DNA from: an uncultured Planctomycetaceae bacterium
Lineage (GTDB): Bacteria; Planctomycetota; Planctomycetia; Planctomycetales; Planctomycetaceae
NCBI GenBank assembly: GCA_903871805.1
Contig: CAIQIE010000025.1
Coordinates: forward strand, 1-37,722
DNA: 37,722 nucleotides
Direction: 5' to 3'
Shown here: positions 1-8,258 of the stretch, piece by piece
Layout: each line of letters starts with the position of its first letter
How positions within the stretch are numbered: position 1 is the first letter of the stretch
The notes under the pieces: generated by a model
What the model saw: the letters and a program-made list of their open reading frames with translations, nothing else
The model's database searches: none
Told to the model about the DNA's origin: nothing
Translations under genes and position numbers: made by a program

Positions 1-575
1 CGAATGGGATTCAGGTCCACATACGACATGCAGGCCGCTATGGCCATTTCATCCAGCAGTGGCTGAGCCTTGTAGCGGGATTCCCAGAAGTGCCCACGCA
101 CTTTGTCTTCCCGGTTCGCTTCCTTCGCAATCGGCTCACACAGACACTTCATAAACCACGACAAATTCGACAGCCGCCGACGCTTTTCCTTCATCCCGTT
201 GGGACTGTTGTTAATCTTTGCCAACTCCTCTTCGGTAGGTTCCGCAGGCGATTTGTCTTTGTTTTTTCGCTTCGGAAACAAATTCCACCAACGGCGAGCC
301 ACATCTTCGTCGGACCATGGCGTGACCACATCCGGCCGAGTTCTGACCACCACATGCAGATGATTGCTCATCACGGCAAAACCCAGAATATCCACGGCAA
401 AGATACCTGCGAGAAATTCCAGCCGCTGGCGAATCCATTCCCTGCGATGCGAGTAGTCTTTTTTCGACTGGCGATCCTTCCCGCACAAATGCGTCCTGCG
501 GACACAGCGGTTGACAACATGGAATACCTGAATTTCCCTGTCCGCAATGATCTCTCGCCGATTCACCCGTGGCAT
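1..575 (-). CDS. Y1 (IS200-like HUH) transposase, 3' end cut by window edge
   Basis: Single-strand DNA transposase/relaxase of the HUH Y1 superfamily. Reading the minus strand from the ATG at 575, the protein begins MPRVNRREII and continues FHVVNRCVRR, the usual first beta strand of this transposase family. The HUH motif lies in MSNHLHVVV (His72 and His74, bases 354-362). The reading frame stays open to base 1, where it still encodes the family pattern ANRED...GHFWESRYKAQ...YVDLNPIR, so the gene runs off the window; the catalytic Tyr is probably in YVDLNP at the edge. It contains a charged insert (KRKNKDKSPAEPTEEE) after the HUH motif, as in the longer planctomycete versions. It is a different subfamily from the RAYT inside hsdR. 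The domain assignment is from sequence motifs; mobility is not shown. Confidence 0.85.
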   Translation of the reverse strand, partial: MPRVNRREIIADREIQVFHVVNRCVRRTHLCGKDRQSKKDYSHRREWIRQRLEFLAGIFAVDILGFAVMSNHLHVVVRTRPDVVTPWSDEDVARRWWNLFPKRKNKDKSPAEPTEEELAKINNSPNGMKEKRRRLSNLSWFMKCLCEPIAKEANREDKVRGHFWESRYKAQPLLDEMAIAACMSYVDLNPI

Positions 576-649
576 ACCTTTGGCTCCGCAAAGAAGTGGC
601 AGGACCTGTCAAAAAGAATTGTAAAAAGACTTGCTTCTCCTGTCAAGGT

Positions 650-689
650 GCATGGCACCGCGAGACGGCAGGATAGCTCGCGACCATGC
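650..689. repeat. Imperfect 12-bp stem-loop upstream of the Y1 transposase
   Basis: GCATGG (650-655) and CGCGAG (659-664) pair with CTCGCG (677-682) and CCATGC (684-689), leaving a 12-nt loop and a small asymmetric bulge. It sits 75 bp upstream of the transposase start at 575. Y1 transposases act on hairpins at element ends, so this could be a transposon end or REP-like unit. A direct repeat CCTGTCAA also occurs at 605-612 and 639-646. Confidence 0.45.
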
Positions 690-965
690 CGCCCATCTCG
701 CCAAAAACACCCCACTCTCAGGTTACTCAAATCCTTTCTCCGAAAGAGCAACCTCCTGGATTAACACAGAGTCAAGTGTCGCAAAATGATGGTAAATACG
801 GCGCCGTCTTCATTGTCTCGCGTATCTGTCTGTGGGTGAACGTCAGCGACGGGTGCGTCTGATTCAGTTGCGAAAAGGGACATTCTCGTTGCGTATTTTG
901 GGAAGCGTCCGAGTGGCTGCGTGACACTGTCGGGCTGCCCTGGTAACCTGTCAGGAGGAGATCCT

Positions 966-993
966 TTTTGCGGTCGCTGTAGCGAACGCAAAA
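966..993. promoter_or_regulatory. Stem-loop/operator-like palindrome in the mch leader
   Basis: TTTTGCG-g-TCGCT (966-978) faces AGCGA-a-CGCAAAA (981-993) across a 2-nt centre: 12 of 13 positions are complementary. It ends 50 bp before the mch ATG at 1044. It could be a dyad operator, a leader hairpin, or (with its A/T tracts on both sides) a bidirectional terminator. No function is shown. Confidence 0.45.
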
Positions 994-1043
994 TCGCAGA
1001 CGGCTCTGATCGTTTTCCACTGACATTCGCAATAGTGCCTCCG

Positions 1044-2000
1044 ATGACAATACCAGACCTCATGCAGAACCTGAATCAGCGTGCAGCCGAGTTGATGAAC
1101 ATGGCAAAGTCCAGGGCGTCCTACCTGGGCATTCAACGAACGCTCGTCGAAGGAGCGGAGATTCTGGACTTTGGGGTCAACGCGGCGGGTGGTCTCGAGG
1201 CGGGACTGCTGCTGTCTCGCATTTGTCTGTCGGACCTTGCCGATGTCAGCCTGGCACCACCGAGTGGTGATCTGCCGCTGCCTCTGGTCTGTGTGCGAAC
1301 GGATCATCCGATCGCCGCGTGTCTCAGCAGCCAATATGCCGGCTGGAAGATTCAGACCGACGACTACTTTGCGATGGGTTCCGGTCCGATGCGGGCACTT
1401 TCCCGACGCGAAGATTTATTCGAGCATCTGCCGGAGACAGAAAATGGGCAGTCGGCCGTAGGCGTACTGGAGGCGGGACAACTTCCGTCGGTGGCCGCGG
1501 TCAATAAGATCCGCAGTGATCTTCCCACGGATTGCACTCTGCAACTGGCAGTGGCTCGCACGGCATCACAGGCTGGAACGCTGCAGGTTGTCGCGCGATC
1601 TGTCGAGACCGCCCTGCACAAACTGCATTCCGTCCATTTTCCGCTGGAAGCCGTTGTCAGTGGCATGGGCGTTGCGCCACTGCCACCTGTGGCCAAAAAT
1701 GATCTCCATGGCATCGGGCGTACGAATGATTCTATACTTTACGGAGCGACCGTCAGTCTCTGGGTGCGATGTGAGGATGACCTGATCAGTTCCATCGGGC
1801 CCCGCGTTCCATCAGGCTCGTCTGCATCGCACGGACAGACTTTTCTGTCTCTGTTCAAGGCCGCCAATCACGATTTCTACGCGATGGATGCTGCCCTGTT
1901 CAGTCCGGCTGTGGTTGTATTCCACAATCTTCGCAGCGGCAAAACGTTTCGCTTTGGGACACTTGTTCCGCAGTTGCTTCACGAATCCTTCGGGCTCTGA
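1044..2000 (+). CDS. mch: Methenyltetrahydromethanopterin cyclohydrolase
   Basis: Cytoplasmic enzyme that interconverts 5,10-methenyl-H4MPT and N5-formyl-H4MPT in the tetrahydromethanopterin C1 pathway, used for formaldehyde oxidation in methylotrophs and also found in Planctomycetes. The 318-residue length fits the family (about 310-325). Recognisable stretches are the LDFGVNAAGGLEAGLLLSRICL block (residues 41-62), DDYFAMGSGPMRAL (106-119) and FGTLVPQLLHESFG at the C terminus. The open frame extends upstream to 921, but homology begins at MTIPDLMQNLNQ, so I choose the ATG at 1044. No other C1 gene is adjacent. The gene is convergent with the aminotransferase and overlaps it by 22 bp at the 3' end. 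Confidence 0.9.
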   Translation: MTIPDLMQNLNQRAAELMNMAKSRASYLGIQRTLVEGAEILDFGVNAAGGLEAGLLLSRICLSDLADVSLAPPSGDLPLPLVCVRTDHPIAACLSSQYAGWKIQTDDYFAMGSGPMRALSRREDLFEHLPETENGQSAVGVLEAGQLPSVAAVNKIRSDLPTDCTLQLAVARTASQAGTLQVVARSVETALHKLHSVHFPLEAVVSGMGVAPLPPVAKNDLHGIGRTNDSILYGATVSLWVRCEDDLISSIGPRVPSGSSASHGQTFLSLFKAANHDFYAMDAALFSPAVVVFHNLRSGKTFRFGTLVPQLLHESFGL

Positions 2001-3193
2001 CAGACTCCCTCAGCTTCTTCGGTAAGGATCTCGCGAACAGCATGGATGCAGGTATCCAGCTGTTGCTGAGAAGTGTACAAATGCGCCGAGAGTCGCAGAA
2101 AACGATGGCCATTCCATGAGCCTGTCAGTACCTCTGCGCCAATGCGTTCCCGAAGTTTCGTCTGCAACGCATCCGGATGGCCATGATAACCTGGTTTCCA
2201 GCCGGCAGTCTGCGGCAGCTCCACGGCTACCATACTGACAAAATCGGATTCATCAGGTGTGCAGAATGGCCCGACTCCGGGAATGTCCAGCAGTTGCCGT
2301 CGTGCGATGGTCATCAGTTCGTGCGAGTATCTGCGGTATTCGACAAGTCGTTCCGGATTGAAAAATTTTATGGCATCCGCCAGTGCCAGCAACGGCGCGG
2401 GATCGCGCGTGCCAAGCCACTGAAAGCTGTCTTTCCAGGAAGGCGGTCTGCCGGCAATACTTCCTCCCCAGCTGACGACTGGCGTCTTCAGGGTTGAAAT
2501 GTGCCGAGGGTGAACCCAGAGAAAGCCGCTGCCAAACGGACCACACAGCCATTTGTGTCCACTGGCACAGTAAAAGTCGCACCCCAGTTCGTTCATGCTG
2601 ATATCCAGCATGGCCAAGGCATGAGGACCATCCACGCAGACGGGAATTCGATGGCGGCGGGCCATCTGGCAGATCTCTGCGACTGGCAGAATGCAGGCTG
2701 TGGCCGATGTGACGTGACTAACCACAATCAGGCGGGTACGAGATGTAATCGCAGCTTCGATGGCTTTTACCGTGTCCGTCGTGTTCGGGGGAAACGGAAG
2801 TACCGCCACCGTGGTGCGGGCTCCAGCCGCTCGGCAGGAAGCCTGCCAGATATTCTTCACAGCACCATATTCATGATCTGTCAGAAGAATTTCATCGCCT
2901 TCCGACAATGGCAGGCTGGACGCGACAATGTTCATCGCCACCGTGGCATTGTCAATCAGAACCAGCCGATCCGGCTGCGTTTTCAGAAACGCGGCAACGA
3001 CGGCCGTGGATTTCTCCAGCTCCACTTCCATTTCACGGCAGAAAAAACGCATGGGCTGTTGCTCCAGCCGCCTGCTCCAGTATTCGCGTGCTTCGCGAAC
3101 AGGGCGTGGAGAAGGACCGAAGGATCCATGGTTCAGATAAAGACTGTCCGGGTCAGAATCCCAGAGTTCTGCCAGTGGATGAGTGGTTGTCAT
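1979..3193 (-). CDS. Class V aminotransferase (isopenicillin N epimerase-like)
   Basis: PLP-dependent fold-type I enzyme of the aminotransferase class V/CefD-like group. It starts with YLNHGSFGPSPRPV, typical of this subfamily, has the PLP-contacting Asp and His in VCVDGPHAL (Asp188, His191) and the Schiff-base Lys in SGHKWLCGP (Lys214). A late Arg in RFLRLSAHLY fits the substrate carboxylate site. Length is 404 residues from the ATG at 3193; a TTG one codon upstream is the alternative start. Its 3' end overlaps mch tail to tail. It is the last gene of a minus-strand series, 92 bp after the hydrolase. Substrate cannot be assigned; members act as epimerases, cysteine desulfurase-like enzymes or kynureninase-like lyases. 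Confidence 0.85.
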   Translation of the reverse strand: MTTTHPLAELWDSDPDSLYLNHGSFGPSPRPVREAREYWSRRLEQQPMRFFCREMEVELEKSTAVVAAFLKTQPDRLVLIDNATVAMNIVASSLPLSEGDEILLTDHEYGAVKNIWQASCRAAGARTTVAVLPFPPNTTDTVKAIEAAITSRTRLIVVSHVTSATACILPVAEICQMARRHRIPVCVDGPHALAMLDISMNELGCDFYCASGHKWLCGPFGSGFLWVHPRHISTLKTPVVSWGGSIAGRPPSWKDSFQWLGTRDPAPLLALADAIKFFNPERLVEYRRYSHELMTIARRQLLDIPGVGPFCTPDESDFVSMVAVELPQTAGWKPGYHGHPDALQTKLRERIGAEVLTGSWNGHRFLRLSAHLYTSQQQLDTCIHAVREILTEEAEGVCQSPKDS

Positions 3194-3285
3194 CAATAGA
3201 TTTCTACGGCAAATTTCAGAATGGGAAAACTGATCAGACGGATACGGAGCTAACGTGCTTGTGCGTCGGGGCGGTGCGTCTGTCG

Positions 3286-4143
3286 TTAGAGGGTTTCCAG
3301 AAAAGCACCGACCTGTCCTGCCAGTTCAGAGCGAACCTGCCAGTGCAGCAGGTGTCCAGCCGTCGGGAAGTCAATTCGCACCGGGTCAGACATCAGTTGT
3401 GAAAGGGTGATGGCGTCGTCTTCCGGAAGCATACCACCTTTTGCCGTGTCCCCGCGCATCAGCAGGGCCGGACAGCGAATCGCGCTGAAAACGGCGTGAT
3501 AGTCATAGCCGATCTGCCATTGATCCTGCAGGATACTGTCCATCACAGCGGGATCCATGTCGCGCGCACAGGTTGCAGAGAAACGCAGGGAAACCGCGTC
3601 ACGAACATCGCGAATCCGCATGACTCGCCCGTCAGACCAGGACTTGACGACTTCGTTACCGAAGCTGGCGGTAATCTCCGGAATGGAAAGATCGGAACGG
3701 CCGGCCCAACTACGCATCGCTTTAAATGTTGGATAGTACTGTGTTTCTTTCAGGCCAGCCCAGAATGCCGAGGAGGGTGGGTCTTCCAGAACGACTGCCC
3801 GGACCATCTGCGGACGAAGAGACGCTGCTGCGGCAGAAACCAATGAACCCAGAGAATGCCCATAGAGAACGACCGGTTTGCCGATCGCGTCAATCGCCGC
3901 TGTTGCATCCCGGACATAGTCCACGATGCGGTAGGCCTCATGCGCCCGGCCGGATGCTCCATGTCCGCGAAAATCGAGCGTTCGAATACGAAATCGTTCC
4001 GGCAGCATCATGGCGAAGGACGAGAATGTTCGGCCCGCACGGCCAACTCCGTGCAGCATCAACAGGTTGTCTGTTCCGGATGTTCGCAGATCAAACATGC
4101 GAACCCCGACGCCGTCTGCTGTCGTGATCACCTGCGGATTCAT
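3286..4143 (-). CDS. Alpha/beta hydrolase
   Basis: Cytoplasmic alpha/beta-hydrolase-fold enzyme, 285 residues. The oxyanion-hole HG motif is in MLHGVGRAG (residues 30-37), the nucleophile elbow is GHSLGS (Ser97), a later Asp appears in LLMRGDTAKGG and the catalytic His in PTAGHLLHW. RTLDFRGHGASG before the elbow is typical of the esterase/C-C hydrolase/haloperoxidase branch. There is no signal peptide. The ATG at 4143 follows a purine-rich GAGGAAGAG at about 7 nt, a good ribosome binding site. It lies between an IMPase-family gene and an aminotransferase on the same strand with moderate gaps, so an operon is possible but not certain. Substrate is unknown. Confidence 0.85.
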   Translation of the reverse strand: MNPQVITTADGVGVRMFDLRTSGTDNLLMLHGVGRAGRTFSSFAMMLPERFRIRTLDFRGHGASGRAHEAYRIVDYVRDATAAIDAIGKPVVLYGHSLGSLVSAAAASLRPQMVRAVVLEDPPSSAFWAGLKETQYYPTFKAMRSWAGRSDLSIPEITASFGNEVVKSWSDGRVMRIRDVRDAVSLRFSATCARDMDPAVMDSILQDQWQIGYDYHAVFSAIRCPALLMRGDTAKGGMLPEDDAITLSQLMSDPVRIDFPTAGHLLHWQVRSELAGQVGAFLETL

Positions 4144-4340
4144 ACCTATTCTCTTCCTCTTCTGATGATTTTGTGATCAGTTTTGTGCGAAAAGTGGCAG
4201 ACGGCAGTCGCGGCGAATACCGGCTGCATTCAGCCCACAGGATCCTTTGACGGCCCCGCGCGAATCCCGACTTTTCCATCGCAAAATCGACGACACGGTC
4301 CACCGAAAATCCAGACCTCGAGTCGTTGGCAACAGACGGG

Positions 4341-5276
4341 TCAGTCCGCATAGCGAACGGGATTCCAGTCCTTTGATAATTCGCAGAGCCTGGCGAGGAC
4401 TTCACGATCTTCGCTGCAGGCAACAATTCCCGGATAACGCAGCATGCCGGCCCGATGATCCATCCAGAGCGATCGATAATGCACTGATTCCCCGTTGTGA
4501 ACCCAGACCGCATCACCTCCACGAACTCGTGCAATGTGCATGGAAACCGGAAAGTCATAAATGTTGGGGGAATGAATCAGCGATCCGATGTAGTCACCCG
4601 AAGACATCAATGGATAAATACTTCCCTGCATCTCGTCAGACGTTCTTCCAGCCAGAGTTCCTGCTTTCCAGGGAATCGCATCCACCTCACGCGCCCGCAT
4701 TGGATCACGGTGCTGAAAGCCGATCAGATAGATGCCGGGTCCTGGCTCCGCACGCGGTGCCGTCACATCCGGCAGAGAATCCAGAACCATGCGCGCGGGT
4801 TGTTCCGGATTATCCGGTCCGCAGACGATTCGATTCTGAGTCACTTCGACCCAAATACCCTGTGGGCCCATGTCCGGCGCAAATACCAGTGAGTACAGTG
4901 GCGTGGAATCGTCGTGAAGGTGACAAATGATCGAATAGCCATTCCCGGTCTTATCCCGATACTGCTTTGTTCCATCAATCGGATCGATGGCAATGGACAA
5001 AGGGCCGTCAGCGGAAAATCGTTCCATGTCCCCGGTGGCTTCTTCGCCTTCAATGCGGCAGGTCCGCAGGATGGGATCTGCATCTCTGAGAGCCGCGATC
5101 AGCAGTTCCTGCACTGTCAGATCCGCCAGCGTCAGTGCATCTGTATTGGCGTTGCCCGAAGATTTTCCTTCAACGGCAATGTTGTACTGACGCATACGCT
5201 TTGCAATGGCGCCACCCCATCTCATGACAGATGGAAGACTTTGCTGAAGTGCCTGAATAATCCGTGATTTTTCCAC
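4341..5276 (-). CDS. Inositol monophosphatase family protein (CysQ/IMPase-like)
   Basis: Metal-dependent, Li+-sensitive-type phosphatase of the FIG/IMPase superfamily. The metal ligands are visible as GEEATGD (Glu78/Glu79) and the signature AIDPIDGTKQY (residues 96-106, DPIDGT at 98-103). ALTLADLTVQELL (47-59) matches the family's N-terminal D-x-x-x-Q helix. The usual C-terminal W-D-x-A motif seems replaced by YDFPVSMHIARVRGG. Possible substrates are 3'-phosphoadenosine 5'-phosphate or a sugar/inositol phosphate; sequence alone does not decide. The start is GTG at 5276 (protein begins M-EKSRIIQAL); no strong Shine-Dalgarno is visible and a downstream start is possible. 311 residues. Confidence 0.8.
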   Translation of the reverse strand: MEKSRIIQALQQSLPSVMRWGGAIAKRMRQYNIAVEGKSSGNANTDALTLADLTVQELLIAALRDADPILRTCRIEGEEATGDMERFSADGPLSIAIDPIDGTKQYRDKTGNGYSIICHLHDDSTPLYSLVFAPDMGPQGIWVEVTQNRIVCGPDNPEQPARMVLDSLPDVTAPRAEPGPGIYLIGFQHRDPMRAREVDAIPWKAGTLAGRTSDEMQGSIYPLMSSGDYIGSLIHSPNIYDFPVSMHIARVRGGDAVWVHNGESVHYRSLWMDHRAGMLRYPGIVACSEDREVLARLCELSKDWNPVRYAD

Positions 5277-5392
5277 AGGGTAAGGATCCGTGCTGGTGAT
5301 GCGGACAACCTTTGGCTGCCCCTATGTGATAGTCGGGTGTTTATGAAAGAATTGTGGTTAAGGAGCGCCGCGATCGTGTTCCGGAACGGCCT

Positions 5393-6325
5393 TCAGTCTG
5401 CAGTCTCAGGGTCACTGCTGTCCTCGGCACTTGCTGCTTCTGGTCTGGCGTGTGGTCGCACCGGATCTTCGATTCGTGAGGAGTACCAGCGACCAGCCGC
5501 ATGTCCAGTCAGCACGCCAGCAAGATATCCAATTCCCGAAGGGTCACCAAGTGCACCACCGACGTAACTGCCATAGGCCGGATACAGCAGATTGTAGGCC
5601 TCGCGCTGAGATGCTGCGTCACCATAGGTTTTGTAGTAGGTCAGGGCGTCTTCGGTGGCGCGCGCTTCATGCAGCAGCGGCACACCGGGAATCAGGTAGA
5701 CTGCCGCCCAGGTCCCTTTCCATTTTCGTTTGGCAAAGTCTTTGGCATGGCCACCTTCGTGCACCGCGATCGCGGGCGCGTCCGAATACACGTGAATGGT
5801 GTTCGTAAATGGATTGTAGTGATCGCCCCCGAATAGTCGGCCCGGGAAAATGGTCTCCCCCGCTACGCTTAGCGTTCCCAGGGTGTATCGCCAACCGGCA
5901 CCGACGGATTTGTTGGCCACAAGTCGCTGCCAGTCATCCGCAGGAGAATACTGATTCAATCGAACTTTGACGGAGTCCAGTTCGTTAGCCCGCAGGTAGC
6001 CGGAGATTTCTGCTTCTGTACGCGAACCCACCCGATGGTTTTCGACTCGGCGATCAAACAGGATGATCTTCGCAGGGATTCCCCAGACCCAGCCGAATCC
6101 GTCCAGGAACGCGTTAGGTCGCCCGCGCTCAATCTGCGTCGTTGTGATTTCGGCGAGCTCCGGAGACGAGTAATACACTGCCGATGAGCCACGAGTATAT
6201 TGGGGAGCCGCACAGCCAGCGCTGACAGACGTCAACAGCAGGCAAAGCACAACAGCAATTCTGGAGGGGGCTAAACAGGCAACCGCCGATCGGTCCGGTG
6301 ATCGATGTTTGTTTGCAGTCGTCAT
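5393..6325 (-). CDS. Putative lipoprotein with zincin-like HEGGH motif
   Basis: A 310-residue envelope protein. Residues 22-37 are hydrophobic (RIAVVLCLLLTSVSAG) followed by Cys38, a plausible lipobox (SAGC). The rest is soluble. IAVHEGGHAKDFAKRKWKGTW (187-207) contains HEGGH (189-193), an HExxH metalloprotease signature, and LLHEARATEDA (217-227) offers a possible third ligand in a gluzincin-like spacing. PGRLFGGDHYNPFTNTIHVYSD precedes it. The pattern suggests a surface or periplasmic metallopeptidase or a catalytically altered relative; I do not recognise a named family. The ATG at 6325 is chosen because the signal sequence begins there; the frame is open to 6445. It lies between fabF and the IMPase gene, separated by gaps of over 100 bp. 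Confidence 0.65.
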   Translation of the reverse strand: MTTANKHRSPDRSAVACLAPSRIAVVLCLLLTSVSAGCAAPQYTRGSSAVYYSSPELAEITTTQIERGRPNAFLDGFGWVWGIPAKIILFDRRVENHRVGSRTEAEISGYLRANELDSVKVRLNQYSPADDWQRLVANKSVGAGWRYTLGTLSVAGETIFPGRLFGGDHYNPFTNTIHVYSDAPAIAVHEGGHAKDFAKRKWKGTWAAVYLIPGVPLLHEARATEDALTYYKTYGDAASQREAYNLLYPAYGSYVGGALGDPSGIGYLAGVLTGHAAGRWYSSRIEDPVRPHARPEAASAEDSSDPETAD

Positions 6326-6652
6326 GGGGTCGGAGATCTCCCCGAGGATGCTTTGGTTACAGGAATCCATCCCGATGGAAAGAACCATTCGAGAGAAGCA
6401 GGCGAAACAAAGGCCGGATGCTGCGGGTACAGCTGTGCCTCGCACACAAATTGTTCGGTAGTGTCCCGTGGCATGTCAGCGATCGACAGGAATAACGGTC
6501 CGTCGCCAGTGCAGACTACGACTTTTTACGGGGTCCGGACAAGAGGAAGTTGGGAACTTCTGCTGATGGATGACGGACCTGAACAAACCGCGGGAATTTC
6601 CCAACGACGTGGTCAACGGAAAGAGCACGTATTCCGGGGGTTTCCAGACACC
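6326..6652. other. Gene-free stretch downstream of fabF
   Basis: No gene recognised in 327 bp between the lipoprotein start and the fabF stop. It contains the perfect inverted repeat GAAGTT-GGG-AACTTC at 6546-6560, about 90 bp past the fabF stop. That might be a weak terminator for acpP-fabF, but it has no T-tract. A promoter for the lipoprotein gene would be expected here. Confidence 0.4.
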
Positions 6653-7903
6653 TCAGTCGGAATGTCGACCAAAGACAACGCAGGCGTTATGGCCACCAAA
6701 ACCAAAACTGTTTTTCATAGCGTAACGAATAGCGAGGTTTCTGGGTTCATGCGGAACGTAGTCCAGATCACAACCTTCATCGGGGTTATCCAGATTGATC
6801 GTGGGCGGCGCTGTTTCTTCCTGAATGGCCCTGATGCAAAAGACAGACTCAACACCACCAGATGCCCCCAGGAGATGTCCGATCTGACTTTTGGTACTGG
6901 AGACACACAGTGCGTCAGCATGACGACCGAAAACCGTACGAATGGCGTTGGTTTCCGCAACGTCACCCAGCGGCGTGCTGGTTCCGTGTGCGTTGATGTA
7001 GTCAACGGCATCCGGCGAAATACCAGCGTCTGCAAGTGCCGACTGCATTGCCCGAGCAGCACCCGTTCCTTTGGGATCCGGTGAAGTCAAATGAGTGGCG
7101 TCTGAAGACAGACCGTATCCGACGACTTCCGCCAGAATCGTGGCACCACGTTGCAGGGCGAAGTCACGTTCTTCCAGAACCAGAATTCCGGCACCTTCGG
7201 ACAGAACAAATCCATCTCGATCCCGGTCGAACGGGCGACTGGCCTCCTGCGGCGCAGAATTGCGAGTGGACAACGCTCCCATCCGAGCAAAACCGGCAAT
7301 GCCCATCGGTGTGAGCGCCGCTTCAGTGCCTCCGGTGATCATGACATCTGCCATTCCGATCTGAATCAATCGAAACGCATCACCAACGGCGTTGGTACCC
7401 GACGCACAGGCCGTACAGACTGCAGTATTTGGACCTCGCAGCCCCCAGCGGACGGAAATATTTCCGCTGGCTGCGTTGATGATCAGTTTTGGAATCATGA
7501 ACGGCGAGATACGCTCGGGCCCGCGATCGAACAGGACCGAATGCTGCAATTCAATCTCGTCGAGACCACCAATCCCGCTGCCGACAAGGACTCCGTAGCG
7601 ATACGAATCCCCAAGAGTCAAATCGATAGCGGCCTGCTGAATTGCCTTCTCTGCGGCGACCAGCGCAAACTGAGAGAACCTGTCAGCTCGCCGCAGGTCT
7701 CTGGGATCCATTTCAAGATGTGACGTAGCGTCGAAATCCCGAATTTCACCGCCGAATCGGACTTTGAAGTCACGACAGTCAAATCGCTGAATCGTTCCGA
7801 CGCCGCTTTTTCCACGGCACACTGCTGCCCAGACGTCGTCCAGTTCGCAGCCAAGCGGGGTGACAACGCCAAGCCCTGTCACCACTACTCGACGGCGTGA
7901 CAT
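6653..7903 (-). CDS. fabF: Beta-ketoacyl-ACP synthase II
   Basis: Condensing enzyme of type II fatty-acid synthesis: decarboxylative Claisen condensation of malonyl-ACP with acyl-ACP in the cytoplasm. The 416 residues match FabF (about 410-415). The Cys-His-His triad is visible: Cys166 in TACASGTNAVGDA, His306 in NAHGTSTPLGD and His343 in KSQIGHLLGASGG, with the structural Lys338. It begins MSRRRVVVTGLGVVTPLG, the standard N terminus, so I use the ATG at 7903 rather than an upstream start at 7924. It lies 118 bp downstream of acpP on the same strand, the usual acpP-fabF arrangement. The lower-case g/a content is like the neighbours; nothing unusual is seen. Confidence 0.95.
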   Translation of the reverse strand: MSRRRVVVTGLGVVTPLGCELDDVWAAVCRGKSGVGTIQRFDCRDFKVRFGGEIRDFDATSHLEMDPRDLRRADRFSQFALVAAEKAIQQAAIDLTLGDSYRYGVLVGSGIGGLDEIELQHSVLFDRGPERISPFMIPKLIINAASGNISVRWGLRGPNTAVCTACASGTNAVGDAFRLIQIGMADVMITGGTEAALTPMGIAGFARMGALSTRNSAPQEASRPFDRDRDGFVLSEGAGILVLEERDFALQRGATILAEVVGYGLSSDATHLTSPDPKGTGAARAMQSALADAGISPDAVDYINAHGTSTPLGDVAETNAIRTVFGRHADALCVSSTKSQIGHLLGASGGVESVFCIRAIQEETAPPTINLDNPDEGCDLDYVPHEPRNLAIRYAMKNSFGFGGHNACVVFGRHSD

Positions 7904-8021
7904 AAACTTCAGCTCACGGAGCAAAAAACTGCTCGCAACTTCGAAACCAGGCCAGACACACTGACGACAGAGAAACCCGGTCGTCAGGCATCACTGAAGC
8001 TTCGGAAGTGCGAGCGGATAA

Positions 8022-8258
8022 TCAGGACTTTGACTTCCCACTGATATAGTCGATCGCATTTCCGACCGTCTTGATCTTGTCGTAATCTTCGTCCGGAATC
8101 TTCACGTCAAACTCGTCTTCCAGAGCCATGACGAGTTCCACAATATCAAGCGAGTCTGCTTTGAGGTCGTCCACAAAGGAGCTTTCTCGCGTAATTTCTT
8201 CTTTTGGAACGTTCAGTTGCTCACCGACAATTCCAATTACTTTTTCTTCAATCGACAC
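8022..8258 (-). CDS. acpP: Acyl carrier protein
   Basis: Small acidic carrier (78 residues) that holds growing acyl chains on a 4'-phosphopantetheine. The attachment site is the Ser in [19 protein letters not shown], the classic DSL motif. The helix pattern [14 protein letters not shown]...[19 protein letters not shown] is that of bacterial AcpP. The start is a GTG at 8258 (protein [11 protein letters not shown]), preceded by GGAGG with 9 nt spacing, which decides the start over the longer open frame to 8291. It leads the acpP-fabF pair; fabD, fabG, plsX and rpmF, frequent neighbours elsewhere, are not next to it. Confidence 0.95.
   Translation of the reverse strand: MSIEEKVIGIVGEQLNVPKEEITRESSFVDDLKADSLDIVELVMALEDEFDVKIPDEDYDKIKTVGNAIDYISGKSKS

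Larger units (their letters stand above)
576..1043. other. Gene-free stretch between the transposase and mch
   Basis: I see no convincing gene in this 468-bp divergent intergenic region. It holds the hairpin at 650-689, the CCTGTCAA direct repeats and the near-perfect stem-loop at 966-993. Promoters for both flanking genes should lie here, but I cannot point to clear -35/-10 boxes. Confidence 0.5.

Noticed and set aside
90..764. Plus-strand 224-residue open frame over the transposase
   Set aside because: It is the antisense shadow of the Y1 transposase, whose minus-strand translation has clear family motifs.
6546..6560. GAAGTT-GGG-AACTTC as intrinsic terminator of acpP-fabF
   Set aside because: Short stem with low GC content and no T-tract; kept only as a remark on the gene-free stretch.
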